Position numbers and translations under genes: made by a program
NCBI RefSeq assembly: GCF_020329435.1
Contig: NZ_JAGKJK010000010.1
Coordinates: 1-64,000 of the forward strand
Direction of reading: 5' to 3'
DNA: 64,000 nt
Source: Bradyrhizobium hereditatis
GTDB lineage: Bacteria > Pseudomonadota > Alphaproteobacteria > Rhizobiales > Xanthobacteraceae
In this document: positions 1-8,828 of the stretch, in pieces
Layout: the number at the start of each line of letters is the position of its first letter
How positions within the stretch are numbered: position 1 is the stretch's first letter
Notes under the pieces: model-generated
Told to the model about the DNA's origin: nothing
Database searches by the model: none
Seen by the model: the letters and a program-made list of their open reading frames with translations, nothing else

Positions 1-262
1 CTACCCATCCTTCTGTAACGGGCCTTCGAAGGTCAATCCCTTTTTGGCGTCGTACCGTTCGCCGGGGTCTTGCTTCTGTACGGGGTCGGCGCAGGGCCGC
101 CACCTGATGGGGTCTGAAGAGGATAGGCCGACCAATCTACGTTTCGCGTGGTCGCAAGCGCCACTGGATGGGTAACGGTCTGACCTGATCCATCGTCCCG
201 GCGAAGGGACTCCGCTTCGAGGGCTGGTGTCGTGACCCGCTCGAAGACTTGTCGTCTCCTTG
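1..262 (-). other. non-coding flank downstream of the IS110-type transposase
   Basis: This stretch lies 3' of the transposase gene on the minus strand and reaches the window edge. A 103-codon open frame crosses it, but it overlaps the transposase end, has no recognisable domain and has a basic, low-complexity composition, so I treat it as non-coding. Elements of the IS110/IS1111 type are known to carry a long non-coding end; in the IS1111 group it lies 3' of the transposase and encodes a guide (bridge or seek) RNA. This segment could be such an end, but the element terminus is outside the window. Confidence 0.35.
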
Positions 263-1240
263 TTAAGCTGCAGCAGCGATTTGCTTGTGGGCTGGATTGA
301 ACGGCGTTCCATCGACCAGCATCCGATGCATGATCACAGCCAGTCTGCGCGCCAGCGCGACCTTCGCCTTGCTCATGCCGGCTCGCCTGGCGATCCGCAT
401 CGCCCAGCTCTTTAGCTCGGAGTAGCCTTTGACCGGCTTGGTCAGCATGATGTGTGCGGCCTCGTAGAGCGCCGTGCGCACCGAGGCGTCGCCGATCTTG
501 CTGATCCGACCCGTATAGTCGGTCTCGCCGGACTGATACTTCTTCGGGGTTATGCCGAAATGCGCCCCGACTTGTTTGGACGATTTGAACCGGGCTGGAT
601 CGTCAATTGCCGAAGCATAGGTGAGTGACACAACCGGGCCGACGCACGGGGTCGACATCAGCAACTTGGCTTTGGCATCGGAGCGCGCCATCCGACGAAC
701 CTGCTTCTCAAAACCGTTGAACTCGCGCAGCAGCACGGCGTGCACCGCCAGCAATGCCTCAGCGACCATCTCCAGGTTCGGGTGGCCTGCCACCAGCTCA
801 CGGATCCGTCCGCAAAAAGTTCGTTCTGTCGTTGACCCGACCTTGAGACCAAACCCGCGCAAGATCCCGCGCAGGCTGTTCTCCACATCGCGCAGCTTCG
901 ACTGCACCAGCTTGCGGGCGGTCAACACCGTACGCGTCTCCTGCGCTCCCGTCGACTTGCAATGCACCGGGCGGAACCAACCGAGCCGCATCAACTGGGC
1001 GATGCCGCGCGCATCGTTGCGGTCCGACTTCACCGGCATCGCCTCAAAGGCTTTGTGGACGTGTCGCGTCTCCAGTAGCTCAACGGCAAGACCGGCAGCC
1101 TTCATTGCCGCAAACAGCCATTGCGACAGCGGCCCAGCCTCCAGCCCGATCCGCTCGAGGCCAAAACCCAGACCGCGGAACCAGGCGATCAGCGCCTCCG
1201 GCTCGCTCGCCACCTTGGCCTCGCGCAAAATCTTGCCGGC
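263..1240 (-). pseudogene. IS110-family transposase, 5'-truncated
   Basis: The protein resembles IS110-family DEDD transposases. It has the GLEAG motif (E30 counting from a TTG codon at 1228) and KSDRNDARGIAQL (D69, D72), followed by a helical linker and the C-terminal transposase-20 region, with a Ser near STPCVGPV. The expected N-terminus, where G-x-D-V-S supplies the first catalytic Asp, is absent: in frame upstream of AGKILREAKV the sequence reads CKRSRGRTSLQ, unrelated to the family. The homologous reading stops at about 1240, so the gene has probably lost its 5' end and is inactive. No ATG with a Shine-Dalgarno is visible for a full-length product. Confidence 0.8.
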
Positions 1241-1294
1241 TTGGAGCGAGGTCCGTCCTCGACTCCGTTTACACCATCAGTGTGAGGGACGACC

Positions 1295-1364
1295 GCCTCC
1301 CAAGCCAGCCGCGCGACGCGCGCTACCACATTGCGCCGTAGCTAGCGCGGCTGGCTTGGGAGGC
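1295..1364. repeat. 20-bp perfect inverted repeat with 30-nt loop
   Basis: The arms at 1295-1314 and 1345-1364 are exact reverse complements beginning GCCTCCCAAGCCAGCC. The loop adds a short GCTAC/GTAGC pairing (1322-1326 with 1338-1342). It lies between the truncated transposase and the 3' end of the M20 peptidase gene. It could act as a bidirectional terminator or mark the former IS boundary. It has no T-run directly after either arm, and the loop does not fold as a tRNA. Confidence 0.7.
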
Positions 1365-1400
1365 CTCGGGGCCCGTTACCCCATCTACGGCACTACGAAC

Positions 1401-2801
1401 CTACTTCCCTTCCGCCAGCGCTCCCAAAATCCGTGCCCATGAGCGGATGCCTTTGTGGAAGCTCTTGAGATCGTACTTCTCGTTCGGCGAATGGATGTTG
1501 TCGTCGTCGAGACCGAAACCGATGAGCAGGCTATCGAGACCTAGCGTGCGCTTGAAATCTGCGACGATCGGGATCGAGGCGCCAGAGCCGATCAGCAGCG
1601 CCTCCTTGCCCCATTCCTCGGTCAGCGCGCGCTTGGCTGCTGCCAGCGGCTTCATGTTCCAGTCGAGCGCGACCGCCGCCCCACTGGAGTGCTCGGTGAA
1701 AACGGCCTTGCAATCGCCTGGAAGCCGCGCGGTGACGTAGTCGCGGAACGCCTGCTTGATCCTCTGCGGTTCCTGGCCTTCGACCAGACGGAAGGAGACC
1801 TTTGCGGAGGCTTCCGCCGGGATCACGGTTTTCGAGCCCTCGCCGGTATAGCCGCCGATGATGCCGTTGATGTCGCAGGTCGGACGCGAGGATACCTGCT
1901 CGATCAGCAGACGATCCTTTTCGCCGGCGGGGATCGAGAGGCCGATTGGCCTTAGGAAGGATTCCGGCGTGAGGTTCAGATTCTTCCACTGCGCCAGAAT
2001 ATCCGGCGGCAGATCCTTCACGCCGTCGTAAAAGCCGGGAATGGTGATGCGGCCGTCGTCATCGAACAGGCCGCCAAGGATGTTGGTCAGCACGCGGATC
2101 GGGTTGCGCGCGGCGCCGCCGAACACACCGGAATGAAGATCGCGGTTGGCGGCCTTGATGGTGACCTCGTCATACATCAAGCCGCGGAGCGAGGTGGTGA
2201 TGGCGGGCGTATCCGGGTCCCACATGCCGGTGTCGCAGACCAGCGCGAAATCGGCCTTCAACTCATCCTTGATCGCCTCGATAAACGGCACGAAATTCCT
2301 CGAGCCGACTTCTTCTTCGCCCTCGATCAGGATCGTGACATCGACCGGCAGCGATCCCGTGACCTTCTTCCAGGCGCGGCAGGCCTCCACGAAGGTCATC
2401 AACTGACCCTTGTCGTCCTCGGCCCCGCGCGCAACGATGATCTTTCGACCATCGGCATGATCGGTGACGACGGGCTCGAACGGCGGCCGGTGCCAGAGAT
2501 TGAGCGGATCGACCGGCTGCACATCATAGTGCCCATAGAACAGTACGTGCGGACGGCCGTCGGTGCTGCCATTCGCCTTTGCGACGATCGCGGGATGTCC
2601 CGCCGTCGGCCTCACCTCGGCCTTGAAGCCGAGCGTCGCAACATCCTTCGCCAGATGGTCGGCGGCCGCCTTGCAATCGCCGGCGAAGGCCGGATCGGCC
2701 GAGATCGACTTGATCCTGAGCAGCGCAAACAGCCGCTCGAGGCTGTTGTCGAAATCGGCGTCGATATGATCGAGGACCGGCTGAACCTTCGCGTTGGACA
2801 T
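1401..2801 (-). CDS. M20-family metallopeptidase (dipeptidase-like)
   Basis: 466-residue cytoplasmic zinc peptidase of the M20/M25/M40 superfamily, probably a broad dipeptidase or acylamino-acid hydrolase. Visible motifs are GHYDVQP (H91, D93), the metal-bridging Asp in RGAEDDKGQ (about 129-130) and the catalytic and ligand glutamates in IEGEEEVGS (160-164). The dimerisation lid and the C-terminal metal His in the GLDDDNIHSPNE segment are also present. Length matches full-size family members, so it looks intact. It starts 6 bp after the stop of the upstream GT87 gene on the same strand and is probably co-transcribed. The substrate cannot be read from sequence. Confidence 0.9.
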   Translation of the reverse strand: MSNAKVQPVLDHIDADFDNSLERLFALLRIKSISADPAFAGDCKAAADHLAKDVATLGFKAEVRPTAGHPAIVAKANGSTDGRPHVLFYGHYDVQPVDPLNLWHRPPFEPVVTDHADGRKIIVARGAEDDKGQLMTFVEACRAWKKVTGSLPVDVTILIEGEEEVGSRNFVPFIEAIKDELKADFALVCDTGMWDPDTPAITTSLRGLMYDEVTIKAANRDLHSGVFGGAARNPIRVLTNILGGLFDDDGRITIPGFYDGVKDLPPDILAQWKNLNLTPESFLRPIGLSIPAGEKDRLLIEQVSSRPTCDINGIIGGYTGEGSKTVIPAEASAKVSFRLVEGQEPQRIKQAFRDYVTARLPGDCKAVFTEHSSGAAVALDWNMKPLAAAKRALTEEWGKEALLIGSGASIPIVADFKRTLGLDSLLIGFGLDDDNIHSPNEKYDLKSFHKGIRSWARILGALAEGK

Positions 2802-2807
2802 GGCTGG

Positions 2808-4127
2808 TTATCCCTGGCTGTGAGCCTTGTTATTGGCATCAAGTTGTAGCTTGCCCGCAGCCTGAGGCAAGGCAGCATCCGCGGGCGGACGGCGCATGTG
2901 CCAGACCAGCCCCGCCGTGAGCAGGACGGTGGCTGCAAGATTGTTGCCATAAGCCTGCAGGTCGAGCGGAAACAGCGGAAGTGACAGGCAAAGCAACCCG
3001 CCCGATACCGCAAGCAACACCCACGTGCCGGTCCTGACCGCCGGACGCGGATCATAGGCGGCGCGATGGATCAGCACCGTGATCGGAAAGAACAGCCACA
3101 GGAAATAGTATTGGCGGGCCAGCGGCGAAGCGATCGTCATCAGGCAGAACAGAATGCCGAGTTCCTCGGCATCCGACCGCTCGGTCCGGCGCGATGCCGG
3201 CGGCATGACGGCGACGTATCCGAGCCCAATCGCCAGTGATATCGCCAATACAATCAGGTTCGCGGTCTTGAAGTCCACATTGACGATATTCATCGTCCGC
3301 ACGGGTTTTGACGGATTGTCCTGATTGTAGTTCACCGGCCGCGTCAGGCGATGCGTCACCGCGATGATCGACTGATTGACCCACGACCAGTTCTGCTCGT
3401 CGCGCTGTCCGAACCCTTTCTCCGAGCTCGACTCCACCATGCCCTGGTACCAGGTCTTCAGCTCCGTGGCATTGTGCTGGAAGCCGCGAAACGGCCCGGG
3501 CAGCACGAACAGGAACACGCCGACGAATACCAGCATGCTGACGGCGGCCGCCCACTGCCTGCGCCACACGAGATAGGGCAACACCGCGACTGGAAACACC
3601 TTGATCGCGGTGGCGAGCGCAAACATGCTGCCGGCCATCCAGCCGCGCTGGTCACGCAACAGCCAGAAACCGTAGAGCATCAAGGCCAGCAGCACGAGAT
3701 TCGGCTGGCCGAGATCGAACATGTCGAACACGAAGGTGACGGTGACAATACCCGGCAGCGCTTCCAGCCAAGGCCCGGGCTTGTGGCCCGATCCCGCCAT
3801 CGCATGCGAGAACTGCGCCGTCATCCACCACGCGATGATGTTGAGGAACGACAGGCAGAGATAGAGCGGGATCTTGCCGAACCAGCTCGGGATCGCCAGC
3901 AGCACCGCCGACAGCGGCGGATAGATGAATTCAAAAGTGGCGGCGGGATTGTCGGGGTAGAGATTCTTGCCCTGCAGCACCTGCTGCCCCGCCCAGTGCC
4001 ACAGCGGATAGTCCTTGGTCTTGCCGTTGCCCCAGATTTCCGGGACGAGGACATCCGCCGTCAAGGCGATGCAGCAGACCAGAAACAGGATATCGAGCGG
4101 CCTTCGCAGCGATGGATATCTCAGCAC
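2808..4127 (-). CDS. GT87-type (DUF2029) polytopic membrane glycosyltransferase
   Basis: 439-residue protein with about ten hydrophobic segments, starting with a membrane helix right after the N-terminus (LDILFLVCCIALTADVLV). The layout and residues such as DYPLWHWAGQQVLQGKNLYP and FEFIYPPL resemble DUF2029/GT87 enzymes. These are GT-C mannosyl- or arabinosyl-transferases that use polyprenyl-phosphate sugars on the outer face of the cytoplasmic membrane. The first loop carries acidic residues where the family has its catalytic Asp. It is followed 6 bp later by the M20 peptidase gene on the same strand. The acceptor in this organism is unknown. Confidence 0.8.
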   Translation of the reverse strand: MLRYPSLRRPLDILFLVCCIALTADVLVPEIWGNGKTKDYPLWHWAGQQVLQGKNLYPDNPAATFEFIYPPLSAVLLAIPSWFGKIPLYLCLSFLNIIAWWMTAQFSHAMAGSGHKPGPWLEALPGIVTVTFVFDMFDLGQPNLVLLALMLYGFWLLRDQRGWMAGSMFALATAIKVFPVAVLPYLVWRRQWAAAVSMLVFVGVFLFVLPGPFRGFQHNATELKTWYQGMVESSSEKGFGQRDEQNWSWVNQSIIAVTHRLTRPVNYNQDNPSKPVRTMNIVNVDFKTANLIVLAISLAIGLGYVAVMPPASRRTERSDAEELGILFCLMTIASPLARQYYFLWLFFPITVLIHRAAYDPRPAVRTGTWVLLAVSGGLLCLSLPLFPLDLQAYGNNLAATVLLTAGLVWHMRRPPADAALPQAAGKLQLDANNKAHSQG

Positions 4128-4163
4128 GCGCTCGTTCCGGATTGCTAAAGTGAGATCGTGGTT

Positions 4164-5780
4164 CTATCGCCGCAGCAATCCACCGAGCGCGCCACGCACC
4201 AGCGCGCGCCCGACCGAACTGCCGAGCGATCCGCCGACCGATTTGCCGAGATCGGCAACGATACCGCCGACCACCTTGTTGGTGACGGAACGGGTAACGT
4301 CTCGCGCAATGACCTGCCCGGTCGTCAGCCTGCCACGCCTGGTGTTGGTGCCGAAGATCGTGCCGACGATCGAACCGATCTGGCCAAGGATTCCCCCGCC
4401 GGCACCTGATCCTTCTGCAGGCGCCGCCGTTTGGGCGACGCGCCCCAGCAGCATCTCATAAGCGGATTCGGCGTCAACCGCGGTGTCATATTTGCCCTTG
4501 ACCGGGCTCTTGCTCATGATCGTCTTGCGCTCTTCCGGCGTGATCGGCCCGATCCGCGCCGTCGGCGGCCGGATCATGACACGCTCGACCATGGTCGGCG
4601 TGCCGCCGCCTTCGAGGAACGACACCAGCGCTTCGCCCTTGCCGAGCTCCATGATGACGCGCGCAGTATCGAGCTTGGGGTTGGGCCGAAAGGTCTGTGC
4701 CGCCGCATTGACGGCCTTCTGGTCGCGCGGCGTGAAGGCGCGCAGCGCGTGCTGCACGCGGTTGCCCAACTGCGCCAGCACCTTGTCCGGCACGTCGATC
4801 GGGTTTTGCGTGACGAAATAGACGCCGACGCCCTTGGAGCGGATCAGCCGAACCACCTGCTCGATCTTGTCCAGCAGTGCTTTGGGCGCGTCGTTGAACA
4901 ACAGATGCGCCTCGTCGAAGAAGAAGACGAGTTTCGGCTTCGGTAGGTCGCCGGCTTCCGGCAGCTCCTCGAACAGTTCCGACAGCATCCACAGCAGGAA
5001 CGTCGCGTAGAGCCTCGGATTCTGCATCAGCTTGTCAGCGACCAAAATATTCACAAAGCCTCGACCGTCGCTGTCGGTCTTCATAAAATCTTTCAGTAGC
5101 AGCGCCGGCTCGCCGAAGAATTTCGTTCCGCCCTGGTTTTCCAGCACCAGAAGCTGGCGCTGAATAGTCCCAATGGTCGCCTTGCTGACGTTGCCATAGC
5201 TCTGCGCCGCCTTTCGGATCTCGACATACGGATCAAGCTCGGCATCCAGCCCCTTTTTGCCGCCGGCCGGCGCAATCGCATCCAACAGCGATCGCAGATC
5301 CTTCATGTCGATCAGCGTCAGCCCGTTTTCATCCGCCACACGGAATGCGACATTGAGTACGCCTTCCTGCACATCGTTCAGATCGAGCATCCGTGACAGC
5401 AACAGCGGCCCCATTTCCGTGACCGTCGCGCGAACCGGATGGCCCTGCTCGCCGAACACATCCCAGAACACCGTCGAGAACTGGTCAGGCTGGAAATTGA
5501 GGCCCATTTCTCCGGCGCGCTTGAGGATGAAGTCCTTGGCTTCGCCGACTTCGGCAATTCCGGACAGGTCGCCCTTGATATCGGCCGCAAATACGGGAAC
5601 TCCGGCGCGGGCAAAGCCCTCCGCCATCACTTGCAGCGACACGGTCTTGCCGGTGCCGGTCGCGCCGGTGACAAGGCCATGCCGGTTGGCGAGCGCAAGC
5701 GCCAGCCAGGCTGTCTCATTGCCCTTTCCGATGAAAATCTTCTCGTCGGTATCGGCTGTCTTGTTATCGGAGGTCGCCAT
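4164..5780 (-). CDS. HerA-like DUF853 ATPase
   Basis: 538-residue helicase-like P-loop ATPase of the DUF853 (YjgR/HerA-FtsK) type. Walker A is GATGTGKT at about residues 39-46, followed by FAADIKGDLSG. Walker B is KLVFFFDEAHLLF, and sensor and arginine-finger regions follow (IRSKGVGVYFVTQNP, GNRVQHALRAFTPRDQ). A Gly/Ala-rich tail with glycine-zipper-like repeats (SVGGSLGSSVGRALVRGALGG) could associate with membrane. The frame stays open 37 codons upstream, but I choose ATG 5780 because homologs begin close to this MATSDNKT segment. Its role is unproven; HerA relatives act in DNA end processing and DUF853 proteins are also linked to defence and secretion. Confidence 0.88.
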   Translation of the reverse strand: MATSDNKTADTDEKIFIGKGNETAWLALALANRHGLVTGATGTGKTVSLQVMAEGFARAGVPVFAADIKGDLSGIAEVGEAKDFILKRAGEMGLNFQPDQFSTVFWDVFGEQGHPVRATVTEMGPLLLSRMLDLNDVQEGVLNVAFRVADENGLTLIDMKDLRSLLDAIAPAGGKKGLDAELDPYVEIRKAAQSYGNVSKATIGTIQRQLLVLENQGGTKFFGEPALLLKDFMKTDSDGRGFVNILVADKLMQNPRLYATFLLWMLSELFEELPEAGDLPKPKLVFFFDEAHLLFNDAPKALLDKIEQVVRLIRSKGVGVYFVTQNPIDVPDKVLAQLGNRVQHALRAFTPRDQKAVNAAAQTFRPNPKLDTARVIMELGKGEALVSFLEGGGTPTMVERVMIRPPTARIGPITPEERKTIMSKSPVKGKYDTAVDAESAYEMLLGRVAQTAAPAEGSGAGGGILGQIGSIVGTIFGTNTRRGRLTTGQVIARDVTRSVTNKVVGGIVADLGKSVGGSLGSSVGRALVRGALGGLLRR

Positions 5781-6109
5781 CGCATCGTCTCTTCGCGTGC
5801 ATCGGGGGATGTAGTTGGCGATCATATCGCATCCTGCCCGCCGATTGAAACCGTCAGCGACGATTACGTGAGCCTTCGTGCGCCCCGGCATTTGTGCTTC
5901 TCATACTTTTTTCCAGCCTTCGGGAGAAAAATCGAGAGCGCAGCGCAATAAGTCAGCGTGAATCCGGCCTTCACTCTTGCATTGCTGCAACACTCGCAAC
6001 GCGATGTAGAACCAAGACGGTGTTGGTCGCTTGTATTTCAGATCGCAGACGCTCAAGATCAATCTCCAAGCAAGCGACCCGGCAAATGCCGGTTGGGGAC
6101 GGGGCAAAT
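5781..6109. other. intergenic, divergent promoter region
   Basis: 329 bp between the DUF853 gene (minus) and the 121-aa gene (plus). It must hold both promoters. I see no clear sigma-70 boxes, repeat or conserved small ORF. Open frames on both strands here are low-complexity and not convincing. Confidence 0.5.
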
Positions 6110-6475
6110 ATGGACGAACTGATTGGGCGGCTGGCCTCCAAGGCTGGCATCGATACTGCTGTCGCTGAAAAAACCATCGGAATCGTTCTGGCCTTTCTGC
6201 GTAACGAGGGGCCCTCCGAGAAAGTTCAGGCCCTGATCGATCAGATTCCGGGTGCCGAAGCTGCAATCGCCTCCAGTAGCAGCAGCGGCGGCCTCGCGAG
6301 ATTGATGGGCGGAGGCTTGATGGCAGTCGGTACCAGGTTGATGGCGCTTGGCCTGGGCATGAGCGAGATTCAGAGCGTGGCGCGTGAACTTTTCAGGTTT
6401 GGTCGCGACAAAATCGGAGCGGATCAAATGGGCGAGATCATTTCAGGGACACCGGGCCTCAGCCAGTTCGCATAG
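6110..6475 (+). CDS. small conserved protein, DUF2267-like
   Basis: 121 residues starting MDELIGRLASKAGID. The N-terminal helical half, with AEKTIGIVLAFLRNEG and VQALIDQIPGAEAAI, resembles the DUF2267/DUF2780 type of small helical proteins. A Gly/Met-rich stretch (GGLARLMGGGLMAVGTRLM) and an amphipathic C-terminus follow. ATG 6110 is preceded by a G-rich Shine-Dalgarno (GGGGACGGGG); the longer frame from 5894 reads low-complexity sequence and is rejected as start. Function is unknown. It is followed by another small cytoplasmic protein 54 bp downstream. Confidence 0.75.
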   Translation: MDELIGRLASKAGIDTAVAEKTIGIVLAFLRNEGPSEKVQALIDQIPGAEAAIASSSSSGGLARLMGGGLMAVGTRLMALGLGMSEIQSVARELFRFGRDKIGADQMGEIISGTPGLSQFA

Positions 6476-6529
6476 CGCGCTCACTGGTGAGCACATTCGG
6501 CCCCGGGGCACATTTTTTCATCTGGTATC

Positions 6530-6937
6530 ATGACTTATCCCCTTTCCGAGATCGACGGCCTAAGCGCCTACTCTGCCGCGAAACTGAAATCGTTGGGCAT
6601 TCGCACCACAGATGCGCTATTAGAAGCCGCCCGCACGGTGAAAGGGCGCAAGGCGCTTTCGGCGAAGACCGGCATTAGTGAGCAGCAGCTGCTGGAATGG
6701 GCGAATTTTTCCGACTACATGCGCATTCCCGGGATGGGCAAGGCCAAGATCGGCCTGGTGCGTGCGGCCGGTGTCACCACGGTGCGCGAGCTCGCCCACC
6801 GCAACCCGGCGCGGCTCGCGCAGAATATGAAGGACGTAAACTTAAAACGTAAACTCGTCCGGGTCCTGCCCTCCGAAAGATCCGTGGAGCAACTGATCGA
6901 GCAGGCCCGCAAGCTGCCGCCCAAGATCAGCTATTAA
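6530..6937 (+). CDS. DUF4332 helix-hairpin-helix protein
   Basis: 135 residues. Two helix-hairpin-helix-like units are visible: one at the N-terminus (IDGLSAYSAAKLKSLGIRT) and one centred on MRIPGMGKAKIGLVRAAGV. This is the pattern of DUF4332 proteins, which are related to the DNA-binding HhH domains of repair proteins and topoisomerases. No nuclease or polymerase motif is present, so it may be a non-specific DNA- or RNA-binding accessory protein. ATG 6530 follows the previous gene by 54 bp. Function is not established for the family. Confidence 0.8.
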   Translation: MTYPLSEIDGLSAYSAAKLKSLGIRTTDALLEAARTVKGRKALSAKTGISEQQLLEWANFSDYMRIPGMGKAKIGLVRAAGVTTVRELAHRNPARLAQNMKDVNLKRKLVRVLPSERSVEQLIEQARKLPPKISY

Positions 6938-7025
6938 GATGAGCTATTGAAGATCGACCGCCAAAGCCGGTCAGGCTCGCCGCTCCCGCCTTGACTCCCT
7001 GCCGCGGACCGCGCAAAGCGACCGC

Positions 7026-7883
7026 ATGATCGCAGCCAAGCCCACACCTACCGCCGTGGCCGGTCCGGCCGGTCGTTCGCCGCTGCCTGCGCTATTGTCC
7101 AGGCCCTATGCGGCGGTGATGGGCGTATTGAACGTGACGCCCGATTCATTCTCGGATGGTGGGCAGTTCGCCGTTCCCGAGCAGGCGCTGGCCCAGGCCC
7201 GGCGAATGATCGCCGAGGGTGCCGACATCATCGACATCGGAGCGGAATCCACCCGGCCCTATGGATCGGAACCAGTCTCCGCGGAGGAGGAATTGAGGCG
7301 CCTGCAGCCGGTGTTGGCTGACGTCGTGGCGCTCGGCATTCCCGTGTCGATCGACAGCATGAAATCCGCCGTCGTTGCCTGGGCGCTCAGTCAGGGCGCG
7401 GCTATCGCCAATGATGTTTGGGGACTGCAGCGCGATTCCGGCATGGCCGGACTGGTCGCCGAACGCGGCGTGCCCGTTATTATCATGCATAACCGCGAGC
7501 GGGCCGATGCCACGGTAGATATCATGCAAGATATCGCGGCTTTCTTTGCCCGATCGCTCGAGATTGCCGCGAAGGCCGGAATTTCATCTGATAGGATCGT
7601 GCTCGATCCCGGCATCGGCTTCGGCAAGACGCCCGAACAGAGCATGACCACGCTGGCACGGCTCGGCGAATTGCAGTCGTTCGGACTGCCATTATTGGTC
7701 GGCGCCTCGCGCAAGCGTTTCATCAGTACGGTGACGCCGTCGGAGCCGCATCAGCGCCTCGGCGGCTCGATTGCAGCCCATCTGCTGGCGGCCCAGAACG
7801 GCGCGCAGATCATCCGGGCGCACGACGTCGCCGAAACCGTACAGGCGCTGCGCGTGGCGGCCGCAATCAGGGAACAGGGATGA
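7026..7883 (+). CDS. folP: dihydropteroate synthase
   Basis: 285-residue TIM-barrel enzyme that joins 6-hydroxymethyl-dihydropterin pyrophosphate to p-aminobenzoate to form dihydropteroate in folate biosynthesis; it is the sulfonamide target. Signature sequences: MGVLNVTPDSFSDGG (pyrophosphate-binding loop), DIIDIGAESTRP, IANDVWG, IIMHN, DPGIGFGKT and GASRKRFI. The C-terminal strand with RAHDV is present, so it is full length. Its stop overlaps the folB start by 4 bp and folK follows, giving a compact folP-folB-folK operon. The first 20 residues are a Pro/Ala-rich extension. Confidence 0.97.
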   Translation: MIAAKPTPTAVAGPAGRSPLPALLSRPYAAVMGVLNVTPDSFSDGGQFAVPEQALAQARRMIAEGADIIDIGAESTRPYGSEPVSAEEELRRLQPVLADVVALGIPVSIDSMKSAVVAWALSQGAAIANDVWGLQRDSGMAGLVAERGVPVIIMHNRERADATVDIMQDIAAFFARSLEIAAKAGISSDRIVLDPGIGFGKTPEQSMTTLARLGELQSFGLPLLVGASRKRFISTVTPSEPHQRLGGSIAAHLLAAQNGAQIIRAHDVAETVQALRVAAAIREQG

Positions 7884-8251
7884 GCGATACGATCTTCATC
7901 ACCGGCATCGTCATTCACGCCCGGCACGGCGTGATGGACCACGAGAACGAGGTCGGCCAGCGTTTCATTATCGATCTCGAACTTTCCATCGACCTGTCGG
8001 AATCTGCGCACACGGACCGGCTGTCCGACACCGTGTCCTACGCCAGCGTGGTCGCGACGGCGACCGCGGCGTTCAAGAACACGAATTACAAGCTTCTGGA
8101 ACGGGCGGCGGGCGCCGTTTCGGATGCGATCTTCGCAGCGTTTCCGCGCATCGATGCAGTCAAGGTCACCGTCCACAAGCCGCATGCGCCGATTGCCGCG
8201 ATCTTCGAAGACGTCGGCGTAGTGCTGACGCGCAAGCGGCCATCGCCCTGA
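7880..8251 (+). CDS. folB: dihydroneopterin aldolase
   Basis: 123 residues. The family fold is recognisable from IFITGIVIHARHGVMDHE, with the substrate-side Glu in HENEVGQRF, the DTVSYASV strand, LLERAAGAVSDAIF (Glu that binds the pterin) and VKVTVHKPHAPI. It cleaves 7,8-dihydroneopterin to 6-hydroxymethyl-dihydropterin plus glycolaldehyde. ATG overlaps the folP stop by 4 bp (translational coupling) and folK starts 1 bp after its stop. Confidence 0.96.
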   Translation: MSDTIFITGIVIHARHGVMDHENEVGQRFIIDLELSIDLSESAHTDRLSDTVSYASVVATATAAFKNTNYKLLERAAGAVSDAIFAAFPRIDAVKVTVHKPHAPIAAIFEDVGVVLTRKRPSP

Positions 8252-8252
8252 G

Positions 8253-8744
8253 ATGGCTGACGTGCTGATCGCGCTTGGCGGCAATGTCGGCGACGTCCGC
8301 GCGACATTCCGCAAAGCCATCGGCAATATCTGCGGCATGACCCAGGCTGCCCTGCTCGCGCGTTCCTCAGACTACACTACTCCCCCCTGGGGCGAGGAAA
8401 ACCAGGCGCCGTTCACCAACGCCTGTATCGAGATCGAGACCAGCCTCGATCCGCATGCGCTGTTGTTCACGCTGCACAAAATCGAGAAGAAGTTCGGCCG
8501 CGACCGCGCGCACGAGACGCGCTGGGGGCCACGCACCCTCGACCTCGATCTGATCGCCTATGACGACGTCCGGCTCGACAAGCCGGAACTGACGCTGCCG
8601 CACCCTCGGCTTTTCGAGCGCGCCTTCGTGCTGGTGCCGCTAGCCGAGATCGCGCCCGATCGTATCATTGCGGGACGGCGCGTCAGGGACGGGCTGGCGC
8701 AGCTTTCAACCGAGGGTATCCAGCGGCTGCCCGACCTCGATTGA
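8253..8744 (+). CDS. folK: 2-amino-4-hydroxy-6-hydroxymethyldihydropteridine pyrophosphokinase
   Basis: 163 residues. HPPK motifs are LIALGGNVGDV, SSDYTTPPWG, the FTNACIEIET strand, EKKFGRDRAHETRWGPRTLDLDLIAYD (two metal-binding Asp in DLDL) and LPHPRLFERAFVLVPLAEIAPD. It transfers pyrophosphate from ATP to 6-hydroxymethyl-dihydropterin, supplying FolP. It is the last gene of the folP-folB-folK operon; the next gene starts about 85 bp downstream in a different pathway. Confidence 0.97.
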   Translation: MADVLIALGGNVGDVRATFRKAIGNICGMTQAALLARSSDYTTPPWGEENQAPFTNACIEIETSLDPHALLFTLHKIEKKFGRDRAHETRWGPRTLDLDLIAYDDVRLDKPELTLPHPRLFERAFVLVPLAEIAPDRIIAGRRVRDGLAQLSTEGIQRLPDLD

Positions 8745-8828
8745 CCTCGAAAGAACCCAAAACAACCGTTTGGCTTGGCGCCCGCCCCGTGGCAATTTCC
8801 GGCCAAATCAAAAGACGACCAGGGAATA

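Noticed and set aside
1..312. 103-codon minus-strand frame at the window edge
   Set aside because: It overlaps the end of the IS110-type transposase, is low-complexity and has no domain; it lies in the expected non-coding end of the element.
1291..1365. tRNA-like look of the inverted repeat (GGCTTGGGAGGC)
   Set aside because: No acceptor stem, T-arm or D-arm could be paired; the 20-bp stem is incompatible with a cloverleaf.
621..1442. Long plus-strand frame antisense to the transposase
   Set aside because: Composition rich in Ser, Arg and Pro with no domain; a mirror of codon bias in the real minus-strand gene.
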